Source of the DNA: Phycisphaerae bacterium
GTDB lineage: Bacteria > Planctomycetota > Phycisphaerae > UBA1845
DNA: 64,000 nt
Assembly: GCA_024102815.1 (NCBI GenBank)
Contig: JAGFJJ010000069.1
Coordinates: 140,950 to 204,949, forward strand
Direction: 5' to 3'
The notes below the pieces were generated by a model that had not been told where the DNA came from, made no database searches, and worked only from the letters and a program-made list of their open reading frames with translations. Position 1 is the stretch's first letter; each line of letters begins with the position of its first letter. Made by a program: the position numbers and the translations under genes. Below, in pieces: positions 45,687 through 55,979 of this stretch.

Positions 45687-46409
45687 ATGTACAAGGGCAA
45701 GAAGATCATTGTCGTCGCGCCGGCCTTCAACGAGGAAGCCAAGATCGGCCACGTTGTTCGCCGGTGCCGGATCGAGGCGGTCGACACGATGCTCGTCGCC
45801 GACGATGCGTCCACCGACCACACGGCGACGGTCGCCCGCGAGGCCGGTGCCACCGTCTTGACGCTGCCCAAGCGCAGCGGGGTTGGCGCTGCACTTCGTG
45901 CCGGGTTCATGTACGGCAAGGACACGGGTCACGACATCGGCATTATCATCGCCGGCAACAACAAGGATGAACCCAAAGAAATCCCCCGTCTGCTCGACCC
46001 CATCTGCGACGAGGAGATGGATCTGGTGATGGGCTCTCGCCACCTGGCAGGGGGTCGCGCCGGGGGGGACATGCCCCGGTACCGGCGCTTCGCCACGCGC
46101 CTGCATCCCTGGCTGATGGGGGTCTTTACCGGGAAGACGATCACGGAGAGCACGAACGGCTTCCGGGCCTTCAAGCTCTCGCTTCTCGATGACCCGCGCA
46201 TCCGTCTGGACCAGCGCTGGCTCGATACGTACGGACTCGAAGTGTACCTCTTGTGGAAGGTGCTCCGTCTGGGCTACCGCCACACCGAGGTTCCCTGCAC
46301 GAAAATCTATCCGCCACGTTCGATCGGCTACACCAAGATGAAGCCGATCGTGGGCTGGTGGAGCATACTTCGTCCCATCTTCCTGCTGGGGATGGGTGTT
46401 CGGACTTAA
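45687..46409 (+). CDS. Family 2 glycosyltransferase
   Basis: The 240-residue protein shows the GT2 start [21 protein letters not shown], the DDASTDHT metal-binding loop, and [21 protein letters not shown] as in polyprenyl-phosphate glycosyltransferases. No C-terminal membrane domain is present apart from a short hydrophobic end ([14 protein letters not shown]). It is likely to transfer a sugar to a lipid carrier or glycan. It starts nine bases after the formyltransferase gene. Confidence 0.88.
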   Translation: MYKGKKIIVVAPAFNEEAKIGHVVRRCRIEAVDTMLVADDASTDHTATVAREAGATVLTLPKRSGVGAALRAGFMYGKDTGHDIGIIIAGNNKDEPKEIPRLLDPICDEEMDLVMGSRHLAGGRAGGDMPRYRRFATRLHPWLMGVFTGKTITESTNGFRAFKLSLLDDPRIRLDQRWLDTYGLEVYLLWKVLRLGYRHTEVPCTKIYPPRSIGYTKMKPIVGWWSILRPIFLLGMGVRT

Positions 46410-46462
46410 GGACATCGACTGCTGCCGCGAAACGAACACACGAACTGGACAAGGACGGAATC

Positions 46463-47602
46463 ATGTCGAGCATACCGCTGGTAAACCTCAAGGCCATGCA
46501 CGAGTCGTTGCGCGATGAACTGGACACTGCCATTCGAGGCGTCGTCGAACGCGGCGATTTCATCCTTGGGCGCGATGTTTCCGAATTCGAGCAGGCGTTC
46601 GCCCAGTACTGCGGCGTCAAGCACTGCATCGGTGTTGCGAGCGGGCTCGATGCGCTCACGCTTGCCCTGAAAGGCCTGGGGATCGGACCCGGCCACGAGG
46701 TGATCACCGCGGCCAACACGTTCATTGCCACCGCTCTGGCCATCCACCACACGGGCGCGACGCCGGTGCTCGTGGATCATGATCCTCAGACGTATAACCT
46801 GGACTTTCGCCGGTTGTCGGCCGCGATTACTTCGCGCACCCGAGCCATTGTTCCCGTCCATCTCTACGGACAGCCCGCCGAGATGGACGCCATCGACGCC
46901 ATCGCCAACGAGCACGGACTGGTCGTGGTCGAGGACGCCGCGCAGGCCCACGGCGCCAAATACAAGGGGCGTCGTTGCGGGTCTCTTGCCCGGGCCGCGG
47001 GATTCAGCTTTTACCCCGGCAAGAATCTCGGAGGCATGGGCGACGGGGGGGCCATCACAACCAATGACGACGAGCTCGCCCAATGGCTGCGGTCCTGTCG
47101 CAATTACGGCTCCGTCGTGAAGTATTATCACGAGGTGCTGGGCTGCAATTCCCGGCTGGACACCGTCCAGGCCGCGATCCTGCGTACCAAGCTCCCCCAT
47201 CTGGACGGCTGGAATCAGCGCCGGCGGGAGATCGCCGAGCGCTATCGCCAGTTCCTTTCAGGTTCGAACGTGGCACTGCCGGAAGAGCGGGGCGATGTCG
47301 AACACGTCTACCACCTCTTCGTGATCCGCTGCGGCAATCGCGATGAGCTTCTGGCCGCCCTGCAGGAAGCCGGTGTCGGCGCGGGAATTCACTATCCGCT
47401 GCCCATCCACCGCCAAATCGCGTTCAGACGATCCTGCATCGTCCCGCGTCCGCCGGCGTTTACCGATCGTTTCGCTGACGAGATCGTATCCCTGCCCATG
47501 TGCCCCTTCGTTTCGGACGATCAGGTCGAACGTATCGCGCAGATCGTGCGCGAAAAAGCCGTGGTCCCAAGCCAACTGCCTGCACTGGCCTGCGCCATCT
47601 GA
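46463..47602 (+). CDS. DegT/DnrJ/EryC1-family PLP sugar aminotransferase
   Basis: The 379-residue protein starts with [21 protein letters not shown] and has the family signatures [39 protein letters not shown] and the PLP lysine K187 in [16 protein letters not shown]. It transfers an amino group from glutamate to a keto sugar nucleotide. With the oxidoreductase (keto formation) and formyltransferase it completes a pathway to an N-formylated amino sugar. The ATG at 46463 has AAGGACGG upstream. Confidence 0.9.
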   Translation: MSSIPLVNLKAMHESLRDELDTAIRGVVERGDFILGRDVSEFEQAFAQYCGVKHCIGVASGLDALTLALKGLGIGPGHEVITAANTFIATALAIHHTGATPVLVDHDPQTYNLDFRRLSAAITSRTRAIVPVHLYGQPAEMDAIDAIANEHGLVVVEDAAQAHGAKYKGRRCGSLARAAGFSFYPGKNLGGMGDGGAITTNDDELAQWLRSCRNYGSVVKYYHEVLGCNSRLDTVQAAILRTKLPHLDGWNQRRREIAERYRQFLSGSNVALPEERGDVEHVYHLFVIRCGNRDELLAALQEAGVGAGIHYPLPIHRQIAFRRSCIVPRPPAFTDRFADEIVSLPMCPFVSDDQVERIAQIVREKAVVPSQLPALACAI

Positions 47603-47789
47603 GGCGGATCCGAAAGGGTGATCGAACTCGTGGCGCCGGCGCCACAGCTCGACTCAAGGCCAGACCTGACAATCCTGCAATCCGCCGTGCTGGCGTGCGC
47701 CGACAGTGCGACTATAATCACCGCTTCGGGCCGGGGCGCGGTCCCCATGCTTGCCGGTTTCTTGCAACAAGAACAGTGAGGAGAAAGCT

Positions 47790-48530
47790 ATGAGGAGAGG
47801 TGCGATCGCCTTGTCTATGCTGGCGTTGTCCGTGACCATGTTCGGCTGTCCGGTCATTTCGGTTCCCTCGGCAGCCAAGCTCGCGGGGACCTGGCTGACG
47901 GACGCGGGCGGGCAGACGTTCGAGCTGCAATTCAATGCGGTTGGGCAGCTTGTTCGGATCAGTACCGAGAACGATCAGGGGGAGCCGGTTCAGGTTGACA
48001 TCAGCGGCTCCACCACGACGGTTTCGGGCAGCAGCGTTACCATCCGCGTTCCCGTCGGCGACACGGATGTCGTGTACATGGGCACGCTCAGTCAGGACGA
48101 GAACACGATCGAAGGCGATCTCGCCCAGGAGCTTTCCGTGGGCGATATGGTCATGATCACCGTCCCCGCAGGCATGCTCGATCTCGTTCGGGAAGAGGGG
48201 AATGACAACGACAACGACAATGCCAATATGAACGACAACGAGAACAGCAATACGAACGACAACACCAATACCAACGACAACATGAACACGAACGACAATA
48301 CCAACGACAATGGCGGCCTTACCGGCGATGCGATGCAGGGAGAGAACCTTGTGGCGGCGAACTGCCAGGCTTGCCACGGCGCCGATGGTGCCAGCGGGTT
48401 TGCGCCGAACATCCAGGGAGAAACCGCGGCGGAGATCATGAGCGTACAATCGGCGGGTGTGCATGCGGCGTGGCCGGACTTCACGGATCAGGATTTCGCG
48501 GACCTGGAGGCGTACTTGGGGAGCTTCTAG
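47790..48530 (+). CDS. Monoheme cytochrome c lipoprotein with Asn-Asp linker
   Basis: The 246-residue product has a lipoprotein signal (ALSMLALSVTMFGC), a beta-rich domain (KLAGTWLTDAGGQTFELQF...GTLSQDENTIEG) that resembles small lipocalin-like sensors, a Asn/Asp/Thr linker (about residues 138-175) and a single-heme cytochrome c domain at the end (CQACHGADGASGFAPNIQG). It should carry electrons outside the cytoplasm. AGGAG lies 6 bases before the ATG; a TATAAT at 47713-47718 may be its -10. A strong terminator follows. The linker is shared with the octaheme protein at 20.3 kb. Confidence 0.85.
   Translation: MRRGAIALSMLALSVTMFGCPVISVPSAAKLAGTWLTDAGGQTFELQFNAVGQLVRISTENDQGEPVQVDISGSTTTVSGSSVTIRVPVGDTDVVYMGTLSQDENTIEGDLAQELSVGDMVMITVPAGMLDLVREEGNDNDNDNANMNDNENSNTNDNTNTNDNMNTNDNTNDNGGLTGDAMQGENLVAANCQACHGADGASGFAPNIQGETAAEIMSVQSAGVHAAWPDFTDQDFADLEAYLGSF
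48201..48312 (+). repeat. Asn-Asp-Thr codon repeat (NDN linker), second copy
   Basis: About 112 bases of reiterated aatgac/aacgac/accaat units encode the acidic linker between the N-terminal domain and the heme domain. Composition and length match the repeat at 20421-20532. Confidence 0.85.
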
Positions 48531-48577
48531 TCGAGGTCCTGTAAACGCTTATTTCGTAGGCAGTTACGGCAATCCAA

Positions 48578-48608
48578 GGCGACCCGGGTTTCGGGTCGCC
48601 TTTCTTTT
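48578..48608 (+). terminator. Intrinsic terminator after the monoheme cytochrome gene
   Basis: GGCGACCC (48578-48585) and GGGTCGCC (48593-48600) form a perfect 8-bp stem with a seven-base loop, followed by TTTCTTTT. Confidence 0.9.
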
Positions 48609-48619
48609 GGGCTGGCATG

Positions 48620-48648
48620 TTGACATGTCAATAGGTGTTGATATATAA
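48620..48648 (+). promoter_or_regulatory. Promoter and palindromic operator of the arsR-rhodanese operon
   Basis: TTGACATGTCAA (48620-48631) is a perfect 12-base palindrome whose first half is a consensus -35 box. TATATA/ATATAA follows after 16-17 bases. The ATG of the repressor gene is about ten bases downstream of the -10, so the transcript is probably leaderless. A dimeric ArsR protein bound to the palindrome would block the polymerase directly. Confidence 0.65.
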
Positions 48649-48657
48649 CTTCCTCGT

Positions 48658-48966
48658 ATGAGCACGACCACCACGCCACGCATTGATGACCGTGTCCTCG
48701 ACCGCGTTGCCAGAATGCTCCGCGTTCTCGGGCACCCGCACCGGCTGAGAATGATTGAACTCCTCGCCGACGGCGAACTGCCCGTCGGCGAACTGGCCCG
48801 GGAGGTGGGCATTGCCCCGAACGCCTGCAGCCAGCACCTCAACATGATGCGGGCCCACGGTCTGCTCGACGCCCGGCGCGACGGAAAAGTGATGTTCTAC
48901 CGCGTCATTCATCCCCAGGCCCTCACCGTGCTGTCCTGCATCCATCAACATGGCGCGGATGCCTGA
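48658..48966 (+). CDS. ArsR-family transcriptional repressor with two cysteines
   Basis: The 102-residue protein is a winged-helix ArsR regulator: VARMLRVLGHPHRLRMIELLADGELPVGELAREVGI leads to the recognition helix APNACSQHLNMMRAHGLL and the wing DARRDGKVMFYRV. Two cysteines are present, C57 in the recognition helix and C94 near the C-terminus (LSCIHQHG); together with the His pair they could sense metal or persulfide. It stands at the head of an operon encoding a rhodanese and a CoA-disulfide reductase-like enzyme, which favours reactive sulfur as signal, as in SqrR/BigR, although the Cys positions are not the same. No ribosome site; leaderless start. Confidence 0.87.
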   Translation: MSTTTTPRIDDRVLDRVARMLRVLGHPHRLRMIELLADGELPVGELAREVGIAPNACSQHLNMMRAHGLLDARRDGKVMFYRVIHPQALTVLSCIHQHGADA

Positions 48967-49057
48967 CCCCGAACCCGTTCGTTGCGATTTGAAGGCCGAC
49001 CCGGACCTGTCTATTCGGATACAGAAGGATTGATCATAGCCCACGATGAGGAGTCCA

Positions 49058-49639
49058 ATGAGCAGTACGTTTGAAGTGATTTCGCCCGACGTTCTCAAGA
49101 ATCACCAGATGACCGACCGTCGAGCACGGCTGATCGACGTTCGCGATCTCGATGAATACGCGGCCGTGCATGTGGATGGGGCGGAGTGCGTTCCGCTCCC
49201 GCGCCTGCTGTCTCAGGCGTCACAATGGTCGCCGGACGAATGCCTGGTCCTGATCTGCCACAGCGGACAGCGTGCCCGGCAGGCGGCCGCGGAACTTCAG
49301 AATGCCGGGTTTCGCAGCCTCCGCGTCGTGGACGGCGGCACCAAAGCGTGCATCGCGGCCGAGGTGTCCGTGGTCCGCGGCAAGCGCATGATCCCACTCC
49401 CCCGACAGGTCTTCATGGCCATGGGCACGGTCTTGCTGCTGGAGCTTGCTCTGGCGACATTCGTCCACCCGTGGCTGATCGCCCTGTGCTGGTTGACGGG
49501 CGGGGCGATGATCGTTGCGGGATACACCGGCTTCTGCCCCATGTCGAGCATGATCGCGGCCATGCCCTGGAACAGGCCTCGGGGCACGGGCGCACTTCGA
49601 CCCAGCGGCTCCTGTGTCGTATCCGGAGACTGCTCATGA
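49058..49639 (+). CDS. Rhodanese with C-terminal DUF2892-type membrane segment
   Basis: The 193-residue protein has a rhodanese domain with the active-site loop CHSGQRAR (C67) and RLIDVRDLDEYAAVHVDGA, followed by two hydrophobic segments (VFMAMGTVLLLELALATFV and LIALCWLTGGAMIVAGYTGFCPM) of the DUF2892 type, which end in a Cys-Pro. It would hold persulfide sulfur at the membrane. GAGGAG lies 4 bases before the ATG. Its stop overlaps the start of the next gene as ATGA. Confidence 0.87.
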   Translation: MSSTFEVISPDVLKNHQMTDRRARLIDVRDLDEYAAVHVDGAECVPLPRLLSQASQWSPDECLVLICHSGQRARQAAAELQNAGFRSLRVVDGGTKACIAAEVSVVRGKRMIPLPRQVFMAMGTVLLLELALATFVHPWLIALCWLTGGAMIVAGYTGFCPMSSMIAAMPWNRPRGTGALRPSGSCVVSGDCS

Positions 49640-51309
49640 GCCAGCGCATTCTGATCGTCGGCGGAGTTGCGGCCGGTGCCAGTGCCGCGACCCGCGCGCG
49701 GCGGATGGATCCACGTGCGGAAATCGTCGTGTTCGAGAAGGGGGGATACCCCTCGTTCGCCAATTGCGGGCTTCCGTACTACGTCGGCGACATCATTCGC
49801 GATCGCGGAGCATTGCTGCTACAGACTCCCGAGCGGTTCAAGAAACGGTTCGACATCGATGTCCATGTCCGCCACGAGGTCCTGCGGATCGATCGAGACG
49901 GGAAACGAATTCTGGTTCGTGACCTCGACCACTCCCGTGAGCGTTGGGAGCGCTATGACAAGCTCATTCTTGCGACGGGAGCGAACCCGATTGTTCCTCC
50001 CTTCAATGGCGTGGGCTCCGAGAACGTGTTCGTCCTGCGATCGATGGAAGACACGGACGCCATGCGCGCTTTCGTGGATGGGAACCCAACGAAACGAGCC
50101 GTGGTTGTCGGCGCGGGTTTCATCGGGCTGGAGGTCGCCGAGGCACTCGTTCATCGCGGAATCAACGTGGATGTCGTGGAGCTCGCCCCGCAAGTGCTCC
50201 CGCCGCTCGATGCCGACATGGCCAGACCTGTGGCCGCGCATCTGAAAACCAAGGGCGTCGGCGTTTACCTTGGACAAGCCGTCGCGAATCTCATTGTCGA
50301 TGGCGCGCGCGTCTCCGGCGTCCGCCTCGCGAACGGCAAGGTCTTGCCGACCGACCTCGTGCTTCTCTCGGTCGGCGTCCGCCCCAATATCCAGTTGGCC
50401 AGGGATGCGGGTTTGGAAATCGGTGCCATGGGTGGCATCCTTGTCAACGAGCATTTGCAGACCAGCGACCCCGACATTCTCGCCGCCGGCGACGCCGTCG
50501 AAGTCGTGCATGCCGTCACCGGAAAACCGGCGCTGGTCCCGCTCGCCGGTCCCGCCAACAAGCACGGGCGTCTGGCAGGCGAGTTCGCGGCCACCGGAAC
50601 ATCCGCTCCCGCGCCCCGTGTTGCGGGAACCGCGATCGTGAAAGTCTTCGACCTGACGGTTGCCGTGACCGGACTCAGCCGCCGCGCTGCGGAGAGGTCC
50701 GGAATCGATGCGGATCACGTCATCGTCAGGCGCGGCCACCACGTCGGCTACTACCCCGGCGCTGAGCCGATGACCATCAAGCTGATCTACGAGCCGGGAA
50801 CGCGCCGCGTGCTTGGCGCTCAGATGGTCGGCGGCGCGGGCGTGGACCGCCGCATCGATGTCGTGGCGACGACGATTCACTTCGGCGGAACCGTGGATGA
50901 CCTGGCCGCGCTCGATTTGGCGTACGCCCCGCAATACGGTGCGGCCAAGGATCCCATTCACATCGCGGCGTTCGTGGCCGGTAACCAGGACCGTGGCCTT
51001 GTGCGGCACATCGATCCGGACGCGGTCCGCGCGTCGAACGGCAACGGCTATCTCTGGATCGATGTTCGCACGCCGGCCGAGCACGCGGCGGGGACGATTC
51101 CTGGGGCCGTTCTGGCCGAAGTGGATGAACTTCGCTCCAGACTCAACGAGCTGACCCCGTCTCGTCCCATCGCCGTGTTCTGCGAGGTCGGCCAACGCGG
51201 CTACTACGCCGCGAGAATATTGAAGGGTCTGGGTCGCAGCGATGTGGTCAATCTGGCGGGGGGATATGCCCACTATCTGACCCAGCAGGATGGCGCCTCG
51301 GCCGGTTGA
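49636..51309 (+). CDS. CoA-disulfide reductase / rhodanese fusion (NAD(P)H-dependent persulfide or polysulfide reductase)
   Basis: The 557-residue protein has a FAD-binding N-terminus (RILIVGGVAAGASAATRARR), the CoADR active-site cysteine C44 in PSFANCGLPYYVG, a second dinucleotide motif AVVVGAGFIGLEVAEAL and a dimerisation domain (YYPGAEPMTIKLIYEPGT...). The last ~100 residues form a rhodanese domain with VFCEVGQRGYYAARIL. Such fusions reduce CoA persulfides and polysulfides. With the ArsR repressor and rhodanese it forms a sulfur-stress unit. ATGA overlap with the previous gene. Confidence 0.92.
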   Translation: MSQRILIVGGVAAGASAATRARRMDPRAEIVVFEKGGYPSFANCGLPYYVGDIIRDRGALLLQTPERFKKRFDIDVHVRHEVLRIDRDGKRILVRDLDHSRERWERYDKLILATGANPIVPPFNGVGSENVFVLRSMEDTDAMRAFVDGNPTKRAVVVGAGFIGLEVAEALVHRGINVDVVELAPQVLPPLDADMARPVAAHLKTKGVGVYLGQAVANLIVDGARVSGVRLANGKVLPTDLVLLSVGVRPNIQLARDAGLEIGAMGGILVNEHLQTSDPDILAAGDAVEVVHAVTGKPALVPLAGPANKHGRLAGEFAATGTSAPAPRVAGTAIVKVFDLTVAVTGLSRRAAERSGIDADHVIVRRGHHVGYYPGAEPMTIKLIYEPGTRRVLGAQMVGGAGVDRRIDVVATTIHFGGTVDDLAALDLAYAPQYGAAKDPIHIAAFVAGNQDRGLVRHIDPDAVRASNGNGYLWIDVRTPAEHAAGTIPGAVLAEVDELRSRLNELTPSRPIAVFCEVGQRGYYAARILKGLGRSDVVNLAGGYAHYLTQQDGASAG

Positions 51310-51317
51310 TCGGGATT

Positions 51318-51346
51318 TTGACAGAAGGGCTTCAAGTCCCAACAAT
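51318..51346 (+). promoter_or_regulatory. Candidate promoter of panD
   Basis: TTGACA at 51318-51323 and AACAAT at 51341-51346 are 17 bases apart, 32 bases before the panD start codon. Confidence 0.45.
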
Positions 51347-51378
51347 ATAGCGGATTCGTCGGTTCGAGGTCCTGACCC

Positions 51379-51786
51379 ATGCAGATCGAGATGCTCAAGT
51401 CGAAGTTGCATCAGGCGTGCATCACACACGCGGATGTCAATTATGAAGGCAGCTTCGGAATCGATACGGAGTTGATGGAGGCGGTAGGGCTCTACCCCTA
51501 CGAGAAGCTTCTGATCGCCAACATCAACAACGGAGCGCGATACGAAACCTACGCGATTCCCGAGCCCTTCGGTTCGCGGCGGATGGTCGCCCGCGGCGCG
51601 GCGGCTCGACTCGGCTGCGTGGGTGACCGCATTATCATCATGTCCTTCTGCATGGTGGAGGAGTCCCAGGTCCGTTCCGGCAAGTTCCGGCCGCGCGCCC
51701 TGCGCCTGGACGAGAACAACGACCCGGTCTCCGACTTGACGCCGCTCCCCACGGCCGACGAAATCGCGTCCATGCTCGGCGGGTGA
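51379..51786 (+). CDS. panD: Aspartate 1-decarboxylase
   Basis: The 135-residue protein shows the PanD pattern MLKSKLHQACITHADVNYEGSFGID, where the Gly-Ser bond in EGS is self-cleaved to form the pyruvoyl cofactor, and NNGARYETYAI, NGAAARLGCVGD-like and IIIMSFC segments. It makes beta-alanine for pantothenate and CoA. No panB or panC is nearby. It may be read with the downstream genes, which follow at 67 bases. Confidence 0.95.
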   Translation: MQIEMLKSKLHQACITHADVNYEGSFGIDTELMEAVGLYPYEKLLIANINNGARYETYAIPEPFGSRRMVARGAAARLGCVGDRIIIMSFCMVEESQVRSGKFRPRALRLDENNDPVSDLTPLPTADEIASMLGG

Positions 51787-51852
51787 GGTATCCGGAAGCT
51801 CCCCCGTCCCGCAGGGCATCCGTGCGCATACGAGCCCATGGTACGTTGACGT

Positions 51853-52866
51853 ATGAGCGAGCGTCCTTCAACGCCCGAACGTGGAGCCGCCGAGAGCAGC
51901 AAGGCGTCCCTGCGGGTCCTTGTTACGGGAGCAACCGGGTTCGTCGGCCGACACGTGGTTCGGGAGCTACTCGCCCAGGGGCATCGGCCGGTCTGCTTCG
52001 TCAGGTCCATATCCAAGCTCTATCAGACCCAGCCCCGCGTCAGTCGTGATCGGATCACCGCCGTCCGAGGTGACCTCGACGATCGCAGCGCCTTGTTCCG
52101 CGCCGCCGAGCAGTCCGACGCCGCCATCCACCTTGTCGGCATCATCATGAATCGCCGGCTCCGCGGGCAGACCTTTCAGCGCGTTCATGTCGACGGCACC
52201 CGAAACGTCGTGGCGGCAGCCTGTTCCGCTGGATTGCGTTACGTGCATATGTCGGCCCAGGGCAGCCGCCCGAATGCTGCGACCGAATATCATCGAACGA
52301 AGTGGGAGGCGGAGCGCATCGTCGCCGAGAGCGGGCTGGATTGGACGATTTTCCGGCCGAGCCTGATTCACGGCCCGGACGGCGAGTTCATGCAGTTGAT
52401 GAAACGTTTCTGGTGCGGCCTCAATCCGCCTTTTGTCCCCTATTTCGGAGAGGGTTCGGCGAAGCTCCAGCCCGTGTTCGTCAAGGACGCGGCTTTCTGC
52501 TTCGTGGCCGCCCTTGCACGCCCGGAAACGGTCGGCAAGGTGATCCCCTTGTGCGGCCCCAAGGCTTATTCATGGAAGGAACTATACGCCGTCTGCCGTA
52601 GCCTGCTTCCAGGAGCAAGGCGTTGGAAGCCCATGCTTTCCCTGCCTGTCCCGCTGGCCAAGATTGCCGCCGTGGTCTCCGCGCCGATCATGGCCCCGGC
52701 CGAGCAACTGATTCCCTCGTTTCGAACATTGCGTTTCGACCGCGGGCAGGTGACGATGTCTCAAGAGGATAACATCTGCGATGCGGGCATTGCTGAGGAA
52801 ATGTTCCGCCTCACAATGCGCGACTTTGAAAGTGAACTGGCCGCCTACGCTGATCAGGTCTCGTAA
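51853..52866 (+). CDS. NAD(P)-binding atypical short-chain dehydrogenase (NDUFA9/epimerase-like)
   Basis: The 337-residue protein has an extended-SDR Rossmann motif RVLVTGATGFVGRHVVREL, NRRLRGQTFQRVHVDGTRNVVAA and the atypical motif ATEYHRTKWEAERIV, in which Tyr/Lys spacing resembles the atypical SDR5/NDUFA9 group. C-terminally it keeps the HGPDGEFMQLM and QPVFVKDAAFCFVAAL segments. Function could be quinone- or sugar-related; the family is poorly characterised. It lies between panD and gpmI on the same strand. Confidence 0.82.
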   Translation: MSERPSTPERGAAESSKASLRVLVTGATGFVGRHVVRELLAQGHRPVCFVRSISKLYQTQPRVSRDRITAVRGDLDDRSALFRAAEQSDAAIHLVGIIMNRRLRGQTFQRVHVDGTRNVVAAACSAGLRYVHMSAQGSRPNAATEYHRTKWEAERIVAESGLDWTIFRPSLIHGPDGEFMQLMKRFWCGLNPPFVPYFGEGSAKLQPVFVKDAAFCFVAALARPETVGKVIPLCGPKAYSWKELYAVCRSLLPGARRWKPMLSLPVPLAKIAAVVSAPIMAPAEQLIPSFRTLRFDRGQVTMSQEDNICDAGIAEEMFRLTMRDFESELAAYADQVS

Positions 52867-52898
52867 GCGTTTCGGTCCTTTCCTGCGAGAAGGCGAGT

Positions 52899-54530
<1,632 letters not shown>

Positions 54531-54692
54531 CTGCGAGCCGCGTTGCCCCTGTAAACGTACCTTCTCGATCTATTCCCCGTTCCTCCCGCTCAACGTGGAT
54601 TCTCGGAACCCGCGCGTCTTGACGGCTTCCCGCAATTCGCTCCTCCGATAACCACGCTTCATTGGCCCATTGCCCCTCCTGTATGCGACGTT

Positions 54693-55979
54693 GTGGTTGT
54701 AGAGCAACGCGCTCGCGCTGAGCAAACGCAACAGCGGGTCGACCTGCTGGGGCCGGTTCTCCGCGCGGCGACCGAACATGCAGGAGTCTTGATCCACGTG
54801 GCCGCCCTGAAACAACAGATGGCTCCAGCGGCAGACCGCTCCGCATCAACAGCCGAGGGAAGCGAGCTGGCCGGATTCGATGCGCTCGGCATGGCCGCGT
54901 TCATGGTCGACCGGACCGGGACCATCCTTCGTCGCAGCGCTCATGCCGCATCGGATTTCCCCTCGGGCACGCGAATTGACCAGGCACTGAGAACGCTTTC
55001 GCCCTCGGGTGAACTACGTGATTGGACCTCAGTCCTGAAATCCTTGCCAACCGGAACTCCGACCCGCCTCCCCGCCACCTTGGCTGATGCCGAGTCCGAG
55101 GAGGGCACGACCTATCTGGTTCGCTGTGCGCGTCTCGGCGACCAGGCTGATAACGCGCCGCGATTCCTCCTCGTTGTCGATCCGGCCTCGAGTGCTCCTC
55201 CGGGCCGCGACGAATGGTCCGATCTCCCCCAGCGGCTCGCTTCCCTCGGTAAGCTCGCCGCCCGCGTCGCCCACGAGCTCAACAACCCGCTCGACGGCAT
55301 CCTTCGATACATCAACCTCGCCATTCGACTCGCGGAACAGTCGTCACAGACCCGCATCGAATCCTATCTCAACGAATCCCGCTCAGGCGTCTTGCGCATG
55401 GCCTCGATCATCACGGACCTGCTGGAGTATTCGCGCAGCGCCGCGGCCGCCCTCGAAGGCATGGACGTCAACCAGGTCATCGAGGAAGCCATCCGCACAC
55501 ACGCGGCCGCTGCCGATGCAACCCGGGTCGTCATCGCCGCCGATTTCCAGTCCTCCCGCATGCCCGTGTTTCCCGGGAACCGCCTCCTTCAAGTCTGCGG
55601 GAACATCATCCGCAACGCCCTGGACGCCATGCCCGACGGCGGACGCCTGACGGTCACCTGCGGCATCCACGACGAACAGATTGTCATTCGCTTTGCGGAT
55701 ACCGGACCGGGACTCCCCGATCCGCCAAACCGCGTGTTCGAGCCCTTCTTCACCACCAAGCCGCCGGGCAAAGGAACGGGGCTCGGGTTGGCCATCTGTC
55801 GCGATTTCATCGAAGACATGGGCGGCTCCATCACCGCCGAACAGGCTGCGCCCGGCGGCGCGGTTTTCCTCATCCGGCTACCGCTTCCGACACAGCCCGA
55901 TGAAGCGTCTGAAACGAGTCAGCGGTGGAGGCCCGCTCCCACCGCGGACCGCATCGATCAACCGGAGGATCACACATGA
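54693..55979 (+). CDS. NtrB-like histidine kinase
   Basis: The 428-residue protein has no membrane segment. A PAS-like part (residues ~65-110, GMAAFMVDRTGTILRRSAHAASDFP) is followed by the phospho-acceptor H194 in LAARVAHELNNPLDGILRYINLAI, and the ATPase domain with NIIRNALDAMPDGGRL (N box), FADTGPGLP (G1) and GKGTGLGLAICRDF (G2). It should phosphorylate the NtrC-type activator encoded next, overlapping as ATGA. The GTG start at 54693 is uncertain as no ribosome site is evident. Confidence 0.9.
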   Translation: MVVEQRARAEQTQQRVDLLGPVLRAATEHAGVLIHVAALKQQMAPAADRSASTAEGSELAGFDALGMAAFMVDRTGTILRRSAHAASDFPSGTRIDQALRTLSPSGELRDWTSVLKSLPTGTPTRLPATLADAESEEGTTYLVRCARLGDQADNAPRFLLVVDPASSAPPGRDEWSDLPQRLASLGKLAARVAHELNNPLDGILRYINLAIRLAEQSSQTRIESYLNESRSGVLRMASIITDLLEYSRSAAAALEGMDVNQVIEEAIRTHAAAADATRVVIAADFQSSRMPVFPGNRLLQVCGNIIRNALDAMPDGGRLTVTCGIHDEQIVIRFADTGPGLPDPPNRVFEPFFTTKPPGKGTGLGLAICRDFIEDMGGSITAEQAAPGGAVFLIRLPLPTQPDEASETSQRWRPAPTADRIDQPEDHT

